A stretch of DNA of 64,000 nt from Phorcus lineatus (Eukaryota; Mollusca; Gastropoda; Trochida; Trochidae). Below are positions 11,793 through 23,812 of the stretch, one piece after another. A model generated the notes under the pieces. That model did not search any database and was not told the DNA's origin. It saw nothing but the letters and a program-made list of their open reading frames with translations. Within the stretch, counting starts at the first letter, position 1, and every line of letters starts with the position of its first letter. Position numbers and translations under genes: made by a program. Location of the stretch: positions 16,268,161 to 16,332,160 of the forward strand of contig OV121098.1 in NCBI GenBank assembly GCA_921293015.1. The letters are read 5' to 3'.

Positions 11793-12202
11793 GTCATAAA
11801 TTTCTATACAACCTCTGTCTTAATACGAAGGTTTCTTGTGCACGAAATGTAGAACGCTGATTAGATGCAATGAAAGTTAGTTGTGCAATCAGTGACGACG
11901 TTTCAAAATTTATCATTCAAATCAAAAAGTTATTTCTGTAAGCTTTCCAAAAGCTAAACAGTATTCCAATATGCACCTTGCACTTTGAGTCGTCTTTACA
12001 GAGCACATACGCCTCATATTGCGACTATATCATTATAGGCCTATGTGACAATAGATATGTTATTTACACTCATTCAATGTTTTCATTGGCTGAAATAATG
12101 CCAGGTAGTTTGCTCTAGTTGCTATATTGAGCTGGTAGGGGGAACTGTCGGAAGACCGAGACACCTTCGTATTCAGACAGAGGTTGTAAAGGAATTTATG
12201 AC
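11793..12202. mobile_element. 410-bp element with about 45-bp terminal inverted repeats
   Basis: The left arm, 11793-11836, starts GTCATAAATTTCTATACAAC. The right arm, 12158-12202, is its inverted copy with about six differences (reads GTCATAAATTCCTTTACAAC on the minus strand). Both arms then continue with CCTCTGTCT.AATACGAAGG. I cannot see a clear target duplication, and the interior has no coding frame. Probably an old MITE. Confidence 0.6.
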
Positions 12203-12640
12203 GGACATTGTTGAAGATAAGCAGTTAACTTTTAAAGATAGCATCAGTAGTGTATGTATATATATAGACTGTTGAAACAATAAAAACAATCAACACCTTA
12301 TAGTTATCTGTTTTGATTGTTAGTTCAAGGTTGAATTTGAGCTTGAATGGGATGGACTCAAAATAATAATTAAATGTTGTGCTTTGCAAATATGTGTTTG
12401 TTTAATCATAAGATTGTTCGAGATTCCTTACAACTTCTGTCTTGCTGTGAATTGATAGAGAGTATATCAACCATTTATTCTTGGGCATTACATAAAAAAC
12501 ACCATTGTTAGTGTACTGATTTTACCAACTAAAATAAAATATAAATGTATTGATGGAATATCCACAGATTAACAAATAATTAATGATAAGAAGAATCAGT
12601 AATGCCCTGTCATACTGTAGCAAATAATTTCATACTCCTA

Positions 12641-12798
12641 GTACCGATATCTGTCTCAATGAATTTATTTTTGAATGAACGTGATGTATTCTTTCTCTAA
12701 TTGTAATTGCTTGAGCAAAGTACCGATATCTCTCTCAATGTTTTCCTTTTGAAGGAATGTGAGCTATTCTTTGTTCAATTCTAAGTGCTTAAGCAAAA
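12641..12798 (+). repeat. tandem duplication, 79-bp unit
   Basis: Two diverged copies start GTACCGATATCTSTCTCAAT at 12641 and 12720 and end GCTTGAGCAAA / GCTTAAGCAAA. Confidence 0.8.
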
Positions 12799-13197
12799 AA
12801 AGTATCACACTCTGTGAAATGCTTCGATTCAGTTGCAAAATGATAATGCAATAATGACATATATGTTAAGAGAAATGTCAGCTCAAATTTCTTTTCAACA
12901 AAAAATACCTGAACCACTTTCTCTTTTAGGTGAAACAATTAAAGTCATAGGCCCACTTTTGCAGGGAAAATTTCAGGATAGTTCTTCACCTTCATCAATC
13001 TTTCCCCTAACTTTTTCAACAATTTTCAGACCTTTGCATGCATTATAGCCCTCAATATTGAAATTCAAAACACCCTACCCCTCTCTGTTGTTGTACGACC
13101 AGGCCTAACATTTCATTTCGCAAAACATGTGACATAGAACACAAAACATTTCCCAGCTGAAAATGCATTGAAAATAGCTCAATCTTACCTTTTTCAG

Positions 13198-13270
13198 ATA
13201 CAGAAAGAACTTGCAAAGGTGACAAACTCAATAAGAAATGCTTCTACGTTGTACCTGTATCAGCATTGGT
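13198..13270 (+). CDS. candidate internal exon A of a speculative plus-strand gene
   Basis: A 73-nt segment is bounded by a strong acceptor (CTTACCTTTTTCAG) and a strong donor (GGT|GTAAGT). One frame reads 23 codons with two Cys and many Lys (CKGDKLNKKCFYVVPV) and leaves two bases; another frame is also open. It is phase-compatible with the segment at 15977. Short open segments between good splice sites do occur by chance in 64 kb, so this stays tentative. Confidence 0.25.
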
Positions 13271-13477
13271 GTAAGTGATGTTTTTGCTTGGTAAAAATAA
13301 TTACTTACTGCCCTGATCTAATGCTACAAAGTGTTATATCTATCATAACAATTAATTATGAAAATATATTAAATAAAAAAGTAATAATAATCTCAAACCA
13401 AAGCGCAATTCGTCACATGTTGATTTGTTTCTTACCGAGAAGTAAATGACATAAAATTCTTAAAAAATAAAACTTAC

Positions 13478-13545
13478 CGTAACTAAATCTCTCAACGTGC
13501 CACTTGCTTCATGTCGACCTGCCTCAAAGACGTGCCAGTGGGGGT
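13478..13545 (-). promoter_or_regulatory. candidate TATA promoter and first exon with splice donor
   Basis: On the minus strand a TATATAAG box near 13549-13556 is followed about 70 nt later by a near-perfect donor, TTACG|GTAAGT (intron from 13477 downward). Two readings are possible. One is a non-coding first exon with a six-codon upstream frame. The other is a coding exon that starts after TATATAAG and reads HWHVFEAGRHEASGTLRDLV before the donor. Nothing recognisable follows. Confidence 0.28.
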
Positions 13546-14154
13546 CCCCTTATATAGGAGTTATATGATTTTGACAGCAATTTGGTGAGCTGAGAAAGGG
13601 GGTCGTCTAATACACTGGGTCGCCATATACATTGTAATATACAGTAGTTGCTTAGTAAAAGTGAGTATATGACTTTAAGACTGTATATCAGAGAAATGGA
13701 TAGAGACAAGACTAATTGTGGCTCATAAATGCTATATACAAATGTTGAAGAGGATTCATGCTATAATATTGTAGTTATCAAGAGTCATTTGTTCATCGTG
13801 ATCACTTTTATGTCTCCATTACTAATCATCGCCTTGCTAGAAATGTAAATACTTATCTTAGTAATTGGATCATTAAGACATAATGAGAGTTATAACATTA
13901 TGGAATGTTGTTTATATTGTTTCGGTTCTAAATGTGTTTAAAGTTAATCATTTAAAATGTACATTTATATATGTGACTGATTTCCTACGTACATGCAGAT
14001 GAGTGACATTTTTTTTTTTTACCTAGTTTGTCGGTATCAATGGTGATATTTTGAAAATACTGACTGTTGTTGAAAATTACCATTCATTGCAAAGGATTTG
14101 TATAGTGACAATAGCAGGTGAAAGTTCTTGAATATGAAAATCAAATTTGATAAG

Positions 14155-14230
14155 AATTGCTCAGTGGTTTAAGATAGTTTGACTGTCGGATCAAAATCTT
14201 GAGTTTTAATCCTAACAACTACTCTCAAAG
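14155..14230 (+). repeat. degenerate tRNA-derived SINE head
   Basis: GCTCAGTGGTTTAAGATAG resembles a tRNA A-box region, and TTGAGTTTTAATCCTAAC about 35 nt on resembles a decayed B-box. No downstream body similarity is visible. Confidence 0.35.
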
Positions 14231-14429
14231 ATTTCTAAGCTCTCGCAGCGCAGAGTTAGCAAAACAATATAATCTTACCATCATCTTGCCACTGTAATAG
14301 TTACAACCCGATGTATGACACTAGAATCTAGAAAATAAATTTTAAAAATTGAAAACAAGCTGAGACTTGATTTTCTCTGATTAGAGGAATTCAAGCGCTA
14401 AGAATATGGCCCACTTGTGACTGAGGTTT

Positions 14430-14914
14430 CATGGGCCACAGAGTATGTTGTTGGAGTCAAATATGTCAAACTTCACAAAAAGTGTTATTCAATAGAAAAA
14501 TGGTGGTTGTTTCTGGAAATATGAATCTTAGAGCTTACACGTTCACCATAGTAATAATAAACATGTTAACATCAAAATTTATGATCGAAAACCAGACAAT
14601 GGCGCACACCAATGACTGAAACGTAATTTTGGGAAACTTATTTACAGCAGATATCAAAACAGAAAGATGTTGATAGGTTAAAGAAAGTCATATAACATAT
14701 AAACATGTAAATGGGACACAGAATTTTGATTTCTTAACATTTATATGGCCATTTTTGTTTATCACTGAAAACAAGAAAATATCGTAATTTTGACAGTTTA
14801 AAGTAAAAAATGAAACTTTTGAAAGGTGATTTGAACCTATCTCAGGGCAAATGGTATTTTGACTCTATTCAAACTACATGTACAAAATATATGAAAAATA
14901 CTCTGTGTCACTTA
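14430..14914 (+). mobile_element. TTAA-type MITE, copy 2 (CCACAGAGTAT subfamily), full length
   Basis: It starts GGGCCACAGAGTATG and ends ATACTCTGTGTCACTTA, an inverted pair. The interior has TTATGATCGAAAACCAGACA, the GTAATTTTGGGAAACTTATTTA block and a GAAAACAAGAAAATATCGTA block that recurs in copies 3 and 5. The 3' flank has decayed to CTTAG. An open frame at 14431-14619 lies wholly inside the element and is not a gene. Confidence 0.8.
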
Positions 14915-15976
14915 GACTCTGTTGGGTCCTCACATTGCCACAGACTATAAATATATCATCGTTTCTATTGTAGGATTTCTCCCAAAAAAAGGAAATATTT
15001 GGTAAGCTTTAGTCACCTCAAGTCCATGAAAAATCAATTTATCTTTTCTTGCATTCCAGATCTCCTTCATAAAAGCCAATTCTTTCATTCTGAACATGAC
15101 AAGGATTAGGAGAGCATAATGTCACATGATTTTTAACCTCCATCACAGAAGAATCAGTGATGACACATGTCAGCTTAATAGAGTTATCTCCCCTGCCGAA
15201 CTCTTCATTGTCTGCTGATGAGCACCTTAAGAATACAAAGAAATCTTTGATTTGCTCTGTGTCTGTGTGTCTCTCTGTTTCTGTGTTTCTGTAGCTCTCT
15301 CTGTGAGTCACTGCCTAGTTGGCTTATAGTGGGAGTGATGGGTCTATTGAGGCAAATTGCTCTTTGATATGCTTCTATTGCATTTTCTTTGAAATTTGGA
15401 ATTGAATCCTACCTGGCCAAATTTGTTAATTGACAAAGCTCAATCAATATTTTCAGTTACTTCTTTCCTATTGTTATCTTTGTTAGTGATATCCAGTGGA
15501 GTCAAGTTTAAAAGAATATGAAAGACGCCTAAAAATATAGAATAAACATCAGTAATATAAAGAATTAATCTTTATAGTGATAAACAACTTGTTTATTCAA
15601 AATAAATATGACATTTCCAAATAGATTCTTACGTTGTTGTCGTGTAAGTCATGACATGTATACATCCATGAAAATAATTTTTTTTTTTTCATGTTGATAT
15701 AATATGTTTTTTTAAATGCTTTAATTTGTAATATTGGTATATATAATTAGTGAGGGGGTGCCGCTAAGGTTGATTACGTTTTTTAGTTTGTTTCTGTTAC
15801 ACCATACACAACATTTTTGCATTAACAAATAAATCATAGTGTGCATGACCAATTTGATTCAAAAAAAATTTAGGCTATGTTTTTAGTTATGTCTAATGCC
15901 CTTTGACCAACATTTTTTTAATGAAGTATTGTCAAAAGTAAGTTTATAGATCTCAAATCTGTGTTTAATTTTACAG

Positions 15977-16032
15977 ATATTTGATCACAATTACACAAGA
16001 GGAGGATTTACCTGGGACCATCAACTGTCAAG
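15977..16032 (+). CDS. candidate internal exon B of a speculative plus-strand gene
   Basis: A 56-nt segment lies between a good acceptor (GTGTTTAATTTTACAG) and an AAG|GTAGAT donor. In the phase left by exon A it reads 18 codons (YLITITQEEDLPGTINCQ) and leaves one base. A different frame (IFDHNYTRGGFTWDHQLS) is also open, so the frame choice rests only on compatibility with the neighbours. Confidence 0.25.
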
Positions 16033-16544
16033 GTAGATCATTTTTAAAATCATCTTTTCTAATGTTATTTTTTATCAATGAGCGTACATTTTTGTAAAGT
16101 ACCTTGCACTGAAATAAGGTTTAATAGGTAAAAGAACATGTGTGCCTGACAAATATGACACTGCTCTTGTTCTGCACATAAGTCAAGTGGAAGTCTCTTT
16201 GTAATAGTTTTCTCATAATCATACAATTAATAAGAAGGTCAAAGAAACTTTTGTAACTCTGCCGCTACAAAATGGATATTAATGAAAGAATTCCAATGAG
16301 GGACATAAATGAATAATTTTGTGTGACCAGTGGAAAAATGATAGACAATTTGACCCTTAAAAGGACAGTTTGGTGGGTATTTTTTGGAAAGGAAATTTGA
16401 GTTATTCTGTTTGAAATTAGATATTGAAACACAATTCACCTTAAACATTTGGTGGCTTTGAAATTGATAATTTTGAAAATGATGATCTGAAAGGTCACTC
16501 CTTTGACTTTGTGACAGCAAGAGCTAGGACAAAATCCTTCCTAC

Positions 16545-16760
16545 TTGCTTATTTGGTTAGCCGCATATCCCTATTGTTGAATCGGTCCTGGGTTTGAATC
16601 CAACTGGATGTTGACATTTGTAGCCTATCTTCACTCCTGCTTCATTTGAGGCCCAATCAGGGACAATATTCCTTAATGCCAGTACACCTATAAGTCCCTT
16701 CAGGTTTGTAAAATCCTTATCTATAAGTATGTAAGTCCTTCAAAGGCGTATTTCCAAAAT
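16545..16760 (+). repeat. tRNA-derived SINE
   Basis: The head has TTATTTGGTTAGCCGC (A-box-like) and CCTGGGTTTGAATCCAACTGG (B-box). The body includes CTCCTGCTTCATTTGAGGCC, with weak similarity to the stretch after 58260. Confidence 0.45.
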
Positions 16761-16769
16761 TTGTTACTT

Positions 16770-18300
16770 GATAACAGGTCACTTCAACGAGGTGGTGATT
16801 GTGGCAGCGTGAGATTAGGATCATTCCTGCTGGATTATAATCAATGATAATGGTTTTAATTTATTCCTTAAACACCTTTGAGACACTGATCAGGCTCAAA
16901 GAAAATAATTTGTCAGTTTATTGATATTCTTAAAATATATATGTACATTTTATTAACTTTTATAATGAAAACAGATTTAGAGTCTTTTTTTCACAATTCA
17001 AGTAATGCAGGAAAAACCTCAATGCACACTGAAATGTGTTCTATTAAAAAACACCAGGCCTTGTCTAGACAGTAATAGGTTGTCCAGTAATGGCCGAGAC
17101 TGATTCCCAATTAATGACCGGTCTCGTTACTTGGTGTATTGAGTGAAAGTAATTAAGATGTCTGCACCTGGCATGTGGTATGGATACCCCTAGAGTGGCG
17201 ATATCAACCTTCAGCATTCTCCTGTTGTGGTATTTAACCAGGAAACAACTACACGTTATTTTTTAAGAAATAGCTGTATAATCTCATATTGTATCAACTC
17301 ATAATGCAGAAAGATAATGAAAACTGGCTACCTCTTTAACTATATAGACATGGCGCTTTGCATATGTGATCATTCTACCATAAAGGAAAAAGAACATTGC
17401 CTTCAAAGCAAAAGGATTTTCATGGAGTCAAAACAGGATATATCTAAATCAAATCTTTTGCTCAAGGCGAAAAGAGTCAACTTCTTGAAATTTACAATGT
17501 ATCATGCTTATCATAAATAAGTAAATTATAAATTTGATATCTACTAAAATATTCAAGAGTACAAATTGAATTGATAGTGTTGAAAGCAGAAGTTACAGGG
17601 ATAAGACAAGGTGAATTACTCTGTCATGTCTTATTTTGAATTACTGTGTAAATTTGTTTCACCTAAAAAATTATTTTCATTTGCAGATATTTTTTAGGTC
17701 ATATAAATCAAATTAAAGCAGAACCAACTTTTTAAAGAAAACAGGCTAAATTCCTCTCTTAGGAAAGTCAATGTGTAAATCGAACGATTGTAACAATTGA
17801 ACCCCAGATGTGAATGTAAAAAAAAGATAATTGAAACAGTTTCAGATTCAAATTAGGTAATGGATTTATTTCCCCTAATATTCAATGCTTCTTTCAACCA
17901 TGGAGGAATTTTCACCCAAGGATACCGCTATTTAAGTCGTTCAGAAATTCAATTTGGGCAAGAAAATTTAATCCCAGTTCTTGCCACCTTGCTGACAGAA
18001 AATTGTGCATCGGTTTCTGCGCATCTCATTCAAAACTCCTACCCTCAAGCTACGCGAAATTAAAAAATCACTTAAGCGTGAAAATTGTTTGTTGTGTTTT
18101 AGTAATTAAGAAATAGGATTTGAAGATTCATGGCTATTGTGATTAAAATCTGGCCATCGAATAAATTTTTTTCTCAGCAGATGTTTCAAAACACCCGTTG
18201 GGATGGACGGAAATTAAAATCATAATCTTCTGAAATTGGAATTTGCATTCATCGAAGAACAAGTTGTGACGCAAGGTGAAAGAAAGACATTTTGAAATGG
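16770..18300. other. no gene seen; G+C-richer non-coding stretch at 17.05-17.25 kb
   Basis: 17055-17240 has mixed composition and a CGAGAC / GTCTCG hairpin around AATTAATGACCG but no coding frame. Frames at 17317-17520 and 17860-18063 lack gene signals. Confidence 0.45.
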
Positions 18301-18318
18301 CAGGGACATCTCTTCTTT

Positions 18319-18505
18319 TGCCCAGCATGGAATTTTGAATTGATGGTGAAAAGAATTCTTTTTCCAAATTTTGGGTTACGACTGATTTAGAGGTGATTCT
18401 TGTGCCCAGCATGGAAGTTTTAGGACAGAAAGAGACTCCAGTGCAAATTGATGTAATATAAAAGAATCTTCTTTCAGTTTTTGGTTACTGCTGATGCATT
18501 GTGGG
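18319..18505 (+). repeat. tandem duplication of an 84-100 bp unit
   Basis: Copies begin TGCCCAGCATGGAA at 18319 and 18402. Both carry AAATTGATG, an AAAAGAAT-TCTT block and TTTTTGGTTACT..TGAT near the end. They are diverged and differ in length. Confidence 0.65.
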
Positions 18506-19453
18506 AATTAAATGGCCTCAGGGCGACAAACCCTCGTCATTGAGAAACAATAACCCCCACGTGGCAATTATACTCTTAATGACTCTGTAGTTTATGCAGC
18601 AAGGTTCGGTTACCAGGGCCTGGTTGTTTCTAGCAATTTGTTATTGTCTAAGAAAGACCCCATGGTGACAATTTAGGGGGTTCAGATCATTGACTTTACC
18701 GGAATATTTCAGAATATTTTATTAGAAATTTCTATTATACGAGTATGCCATCTAGATAGTCAGCAAATGAACAAAAATATCTAGTATAAGCACATGACCT
18801 ACCAAGTGGATGAGGTCACCGTTCAGCTGTTCTATTGGTCAGTGATCAGTGGTCATTCAAAGTGACCAATTTAGAGGAATGAAACCCTTAAACTAAGGAA
18901 ATATACTTCAGAATCAGTCACTGGCTAAAGATAGACTGTTTTGATGGTATATTTTAGACTAATATTCAGTTTATTAATATATATTTATATTTCTTGAAAA
19001 CTTTTATCTTATCAAATGTAAGCAAGGAGACTAAGAGGAATGGTTCTTTTATACTTCACATATAGATTTGCTTTTCAAAAGGTTATGTTGAGGTAAAAAT
19101 AGCATAAACTACAGTCTGGGTGTCAGACTAAAAGATATGATTGACCTACATGCTTTGATTTTTAAGGAACAAAACCTGCAGTTACACTTTGTAAAAACAA
19201 CTTTTAAATGGATAGCATATTTAGAATTTGAAGGACCTGTGTAAGTTTTTTGCACTCAAGCATTCAAGTTCCTGTGAGATAAAAGAATTTCAATGTTTAT
19301 ATATCATGTTTTGAAACATTCTTCGACCTTCGCTGAACTACAGAGGGATTCTTTAACAAATATGATATACTTTAACCCTTAATGTGTCTATAGATTAATA
19401 TTGAAAGGGAAAGTAGCATATTTTTTAGATTAATAAAAATATCTCACTAAAAC

Positions 19454-19752
19454 AGAAATAAATGTTTCCAATTGCAAGACAATGTCTTTTAATCAAAAGA
19501 AGCTGTTTTAAAACGAATGTATCATGATGAATTAAGCTATTTTCCTACCGAAAATGATTAAAAGGTATTCACACTAACGTTGCTATATTGTGGTTTTTGC
19601 ATGATACTTGATTATTTCCTTTACGACTACTGATAATGGGGTTGAGTAATGAGATGTTTTGAACCTCAAAATACATTTTACAATAACTTATGTTTATTGG
19701 AGGAAATTTGAATAAAAAAAGCTTCAAGATACGTGATTTTGCCCCTTTAAAG
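19454..19752 (+). repeat. diverged dispersed repeat R300, copy 1
   Basis: About 300 bp is colinear with 20887-21200: GAAATAAATGTTNCCNATTGCAA, AACGAATGTANCATGATNA, AATTAAAAGGTNTTCA, TTTACGACTAC and a final ACGTGATTTTGCCCC block. The element class is unknown. The open frame at 19690-19893 starts within it. Confidence 0.65.
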
Positions 19753-20655
19753 GAATGGCTGAAAAAATTGAACGATAAACTGTTTTTAGATATAAATAAT
19801 CTTAAAATTAGTTCTGATAAAAGGTATGTATTGATACATGCATATACTCAAGTATCCATTGGCCAGCTGGTCAACAACGCCTTGTCAAGCTAAACTTTCT
19901 GTCTTTGTAATGCTTCAGAATGGTGGTTAACATTCATAGGTTTTTCTTTTTAAATGAGTGTCTGTTATTTTGTCAAATTATTACATCTGATGATCCCTTA
20001 GTAAAACCTTTCAACCCCGCTTTGATATAATCATGCATAAATAACCATGCCCCTTCAAAGTCAGTAACCACAAAACATTCCCCATCCCTTTAAGATGATT
20101 TTGGTACATATCTTTCTCTTAATCAATAATTTAGGAATATTTTGCAACAGCAGGCAAAGGGTTAATAACTCACAGAGGCACTTCAATCTGGTTAGAAATC
20201 TGGTTAGAAATCTGCTGCCTATAATCTCAAAAGAATTTATGAGAAAAACAAAAACAAATAAGAGTAAAGCTCTTAATGGCATATGATCGTTTTTTAGAAC
20301 AAGGCAATGCAATGACATAGCTAGTCTTACACGAAAACTATGAGCTGCTAATCCATAAAAATGGAATGCTTTCCATCAACAACATAAACATTGTTTTTCT
20401 CTCACACATGCCATCAGATACAAGCAATTTGAAAACCCCCAATTCTTTTCTCTGAGTCTTGTTTCCCAGAAACCATTCATCATAACTGTCAATAGGACAA
20501 AGGTTGGGGCATATTTTGCAATTTTTACTCCTCTTAGGCCATCTTGTCAGGAGACTTTCTTACAGGGCGGATAACTCTTGATTGAGCACATGGTTTTGAT
20601 CTTTGACCTGATCAAACTGACTTCTCGAGACCACTCAAATTACTCATTCTTTCAG

Positions 20656-20894
20656 CAGAGAAACACTCTCCATTGATCAGTTGTGTGGAAGACAGTATTG
20701 CCTGGCCCATTGCTGAAAGATGTGTAGAATCTTTTTCATATCTTTTTATGACTATACCATGCAAATTTAAATTCCTTAAGTTCAGGCCTACCAAAGAAAA
20801 AAATGGAATCGCAACAAAAAGCAGCGAAACGACCACATTGTTGCTTTCATTCAGCATTGTAGGCAATATTAAACCTGTTTACCTTCTGAAATAA
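20656..20894 (+). CDS. candidate terminal exon C of a speculative plus-strand gene
   Basis: A strong acceptor (CTCATTCTTTCAG) is followed by 79 open codons to TAA at 20892-20894. The two leading bases fit the phase left by exon B. The translation starts EKHSPLISCVEDSIAWPIAE and ends with a Lys/Ser/Thr-rich tail. AATAAA overlaps the stop at 20890-20895 and belongs to the start of a diverged repeat (20887-21200), so the frame would end where repeat sequence begins. The opposite strand is also open here, which weakens the coding claim. Confidence 0.22.
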
Positions 20895-21200
20895 ATGTTA
20901 CCGATTGCAACACAATTTTTTGTACCAAGAACCAACGCATTACCAACGAATGTACCATGATCATTTAAGCTATGGGAATGCATTTACCTACCTCAAATAA
21001 TTAAAAGGTGTTCATACAAAATTGGCTGCCAGTAGTTTTTGCTTGACACAGGATAATTAATTTCTTCTACGACTACGGAAGAATGGGTTGATTAATGATA
21101 TGTTTTGACCCTCTGAAGATAATGATTTGGCATAAACTAACGTTTAGTAGAGAAAAATTTAAGAAATAATATTTTCAAAAACGTGCTACTGCCCCTAACC
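20887..21200 (+). repeat. diverged dispersed repeat R300, copy 2
   Basis: Second copy, same strand, 1.43 kb from the first. Shared landmarks include AACGAATGTACCATGATCA, ATAATTAAAAGGTGTTCA, TCTACGACTACGG, AATGGGTTGATTAATGATAT and ACGTGCTACTGCCCC. The sequence between the copies is not obviously duplicated. Confidence 0.65.
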
Positions 21201-21209
21201 TCTTTTCAA

Positions 21210-23455
21210 TAAGAAAAGTATATACAGGTATACCTCTGTCATGTTTACCACTATCTTATAATATATATATATAATGCTTATCATTTTTGAATATTTTTAA
21301 GTTACAGAAATTGTTCTTTTTTTTATAAAGAAATTTTACTCATGCCATTGAATTTTAAACCATTTTATAAGGTACCCTCTTTTCAATTTCTGAAGCACCA
21401 TGAACACTAAATGAATCAAATGTGGTACTATAGATATGAATTAGTGTTAAAATCAGTGACAAGGGGGATATGATCCATGGAATGGTATACCAAGGGAAAA
21501 CTAGGGAATCCAAAAAATATTCTTTAATTTATGCAATATGATATAACTTCAGATCAATTAAAGGAAATAATGTTTTAGAGTTCCTCAATTCACAGGTTGA
21601 ATTTACAATATGGTTTGTTCTACTTTTTCCAAAAAAAAATGTTTTAACATCATTTCAGATTTGTAAACTTTATAAGAATTAACAGTTGCCTTGCAAAAAT
21701 TCCTAAGTGCTACATGCTGCCAACTGCAAAGACGGATATTTAAGAGCTGTATCTCTATTGGCAGAGTATTTTGTTATAGGACGTTTCTCGCGATCATAAT
21801 ACATTGAAAAAATTACAAGCAAATAATTCCATCAAAGATTTAAGAAACAAAGTTCTGCACTTACAGAGCAAATCTCAGAATCTCGATAATGTCAGGAAAA
21901 TCAAACATGGCCAATATTGTGTACTTTCTATTATCTTAAGATGTAAATCTCGGTTCCTTGACTTTCTGGATTTAACAACACTGACATATGGTTAAAAGAA
22001 AAAATGGGCCCAAGCTATTTTATCTAGAAATATTCAAAAGAGGCATAAATAATTGGGTTTTGCTACATACCCCGTCATTCTTTCAAATAAGAATAAAAAT
22101 CATCTAAACAATTTTTTAAATTTTGGTCTCATATTCATAGCTTGCAAAAACATTTTCTCAAATGAAAAACAGAATCCTGAATTAGACCCAAACTTGTGTT
22201 CATTTTGTCTTATATTCCTTTTCATAAAATTTCTTCTGAAATTTTAACAATTTTAAATATTCAATTCACAGTTAACAAACTATAGCATTCTAATTTATTC
22301 ATGGATATTTAAATCTGAATTTTGATAGTTTTAATCTAGGGAGATATCAAATTTCTAATTAAAACTTAAAACTCAGGGCATTTGATAATAAATATCATAT
22401 GACAGAAATCATGAGTTGTTATGAAAGCTGATCCCTTTTGTGATACTAACATATTTCAAAGCCAATTTACCAAAAAATAGAGAGAATTTCTGTCTGAATT
22501 GTCAAAACAAGTAACTTCACAAATGCAACCAAATTTATCCATTCTTTAGAATAACGCTGATTAAAACGACTGAATGGTTCAGCGATGATTCTAATTTTGA
22601 TAGCACGGAAGGCTATGTCGAGTCTTACTCGGGATTCTGGGTAATTTCCTAGCTCCCACCTCCCTTAACGAATCTGATTTTATCTCTTTCCATTTACATA
22701 AAAATACGCGGCGAGTGTCGCTATGCATGATTATAAAGATTTGTCAATGAGAAAACTCTGAATGGAGCAATTTGACTTTTGATTTAGGATTAATCCTCCA
22801 AAACTTTGTGATCTTGTTTCCAAGATCTTTGTCTTTAGGTTCAAAGGTGACTATTTGAAGGTCATCGTTTGTATTTGCAGATCAGCGTGTTGTCATGTTC
22901 GAAATGTTGTAAAATTATTTAGCTGTTTTTCATATGGAGTTGTTCTCTATCTTAACTTGGGTGAAAGTTTATTCTCATTTTATGGCCTGCATTTGATACT
23001 TTTAGGCTAAGAGGACCAACTTTTGTGAAAAATCTCATTTTGGACAAGTCCAAGAGCGGTTAAGTTTTTAAGAAAGTTGATGAAAAGAAATAAAGATGTC
23101 AGCAATGAAATTCCAAGATTGAGCTATTTGCTGGTTTTATGATTATTATCAGGAAAATACTGAAAACTGATTGTAACACTGATGAGGTAATTTGTAGATA
23201 TATATTAATATTTAAAAAAACTAATTATCTAAACTTTTCAGAATTGCCTACAGGTTTCACTTTTCGTTTTAAAAAATGATTTTGAAGTGAGTATTTTTAC
23301 TCTGTTTTATCTAATTACAAATTAATGATAGATTGCTGTTAAATAATTTGTCTATTTTATCAATACCTGAAGCTGAAAGCGATTATTGCGGCTTTAACTG
23401 TATGCTCTGAAGAATAAGTTGAGAGTGAATTAGACATTTTTAGAATTCGACTTAA
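21210..23455. other. no gene seen
   Basis: AT-rich. An acceptor-like GTTTGTATTTGCAG near 22880 is followed by 43 open codons without a donor, probably chance. Confidence 0.55.
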
Positions 23456-23460
23456 CATAT

Positions 23461-23812
23461 ATACATTGGTACGGCACTAATTAGGTGAGGTGATGTGATA
23501 TCGGTTTTAAACGTACACTGCTTTCAAGAGTATTTCACTTATATTGTGGCTGCTAGTATTATTGCAGGGAGAAAGCCCGCAACACCGGTGTGGCTATGCA
23601 TTGCCGTGAAACCTGCGAGCATCAGCTGGAACTAGCGAACCATGGGTGGTACTGAGCTGAAATGCAGTGTAGCATTGCACCCAAACATAACTGCGTGTAG
23701 AACAGTTTTCTACTGCAGACAAAGTTTCCAAGCCCCTGGCTAATTCGAGGCATGGACCTCTTGATCCAAAGCCGACCGCGCTAACCAATGCACTTTCCCA
23801 CCCCTACAGCAT
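23461..23812 (-). repeat. SINE-like dispersed repeat, family S1, copy 1
   Basis: Minus strand: a tRNA-like head (GCATTGGTTAGCGCGGTCGG, then TTTGGATCAAGAGGTCC and a decayed B-box CCTCGAATTAG) is followed by a long body that matches 37719-37975. Shared blocks include ACTTTGTCTGCAGTAGA, GGGTGCAATGCTACACTG, TACCACCCATGGTT, GTTGCGGGCTTTCTCCCTGC and an end CACCTCACC...AATATATACATT. The small open frame here is repeat-derived. Confidence 0.7.
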
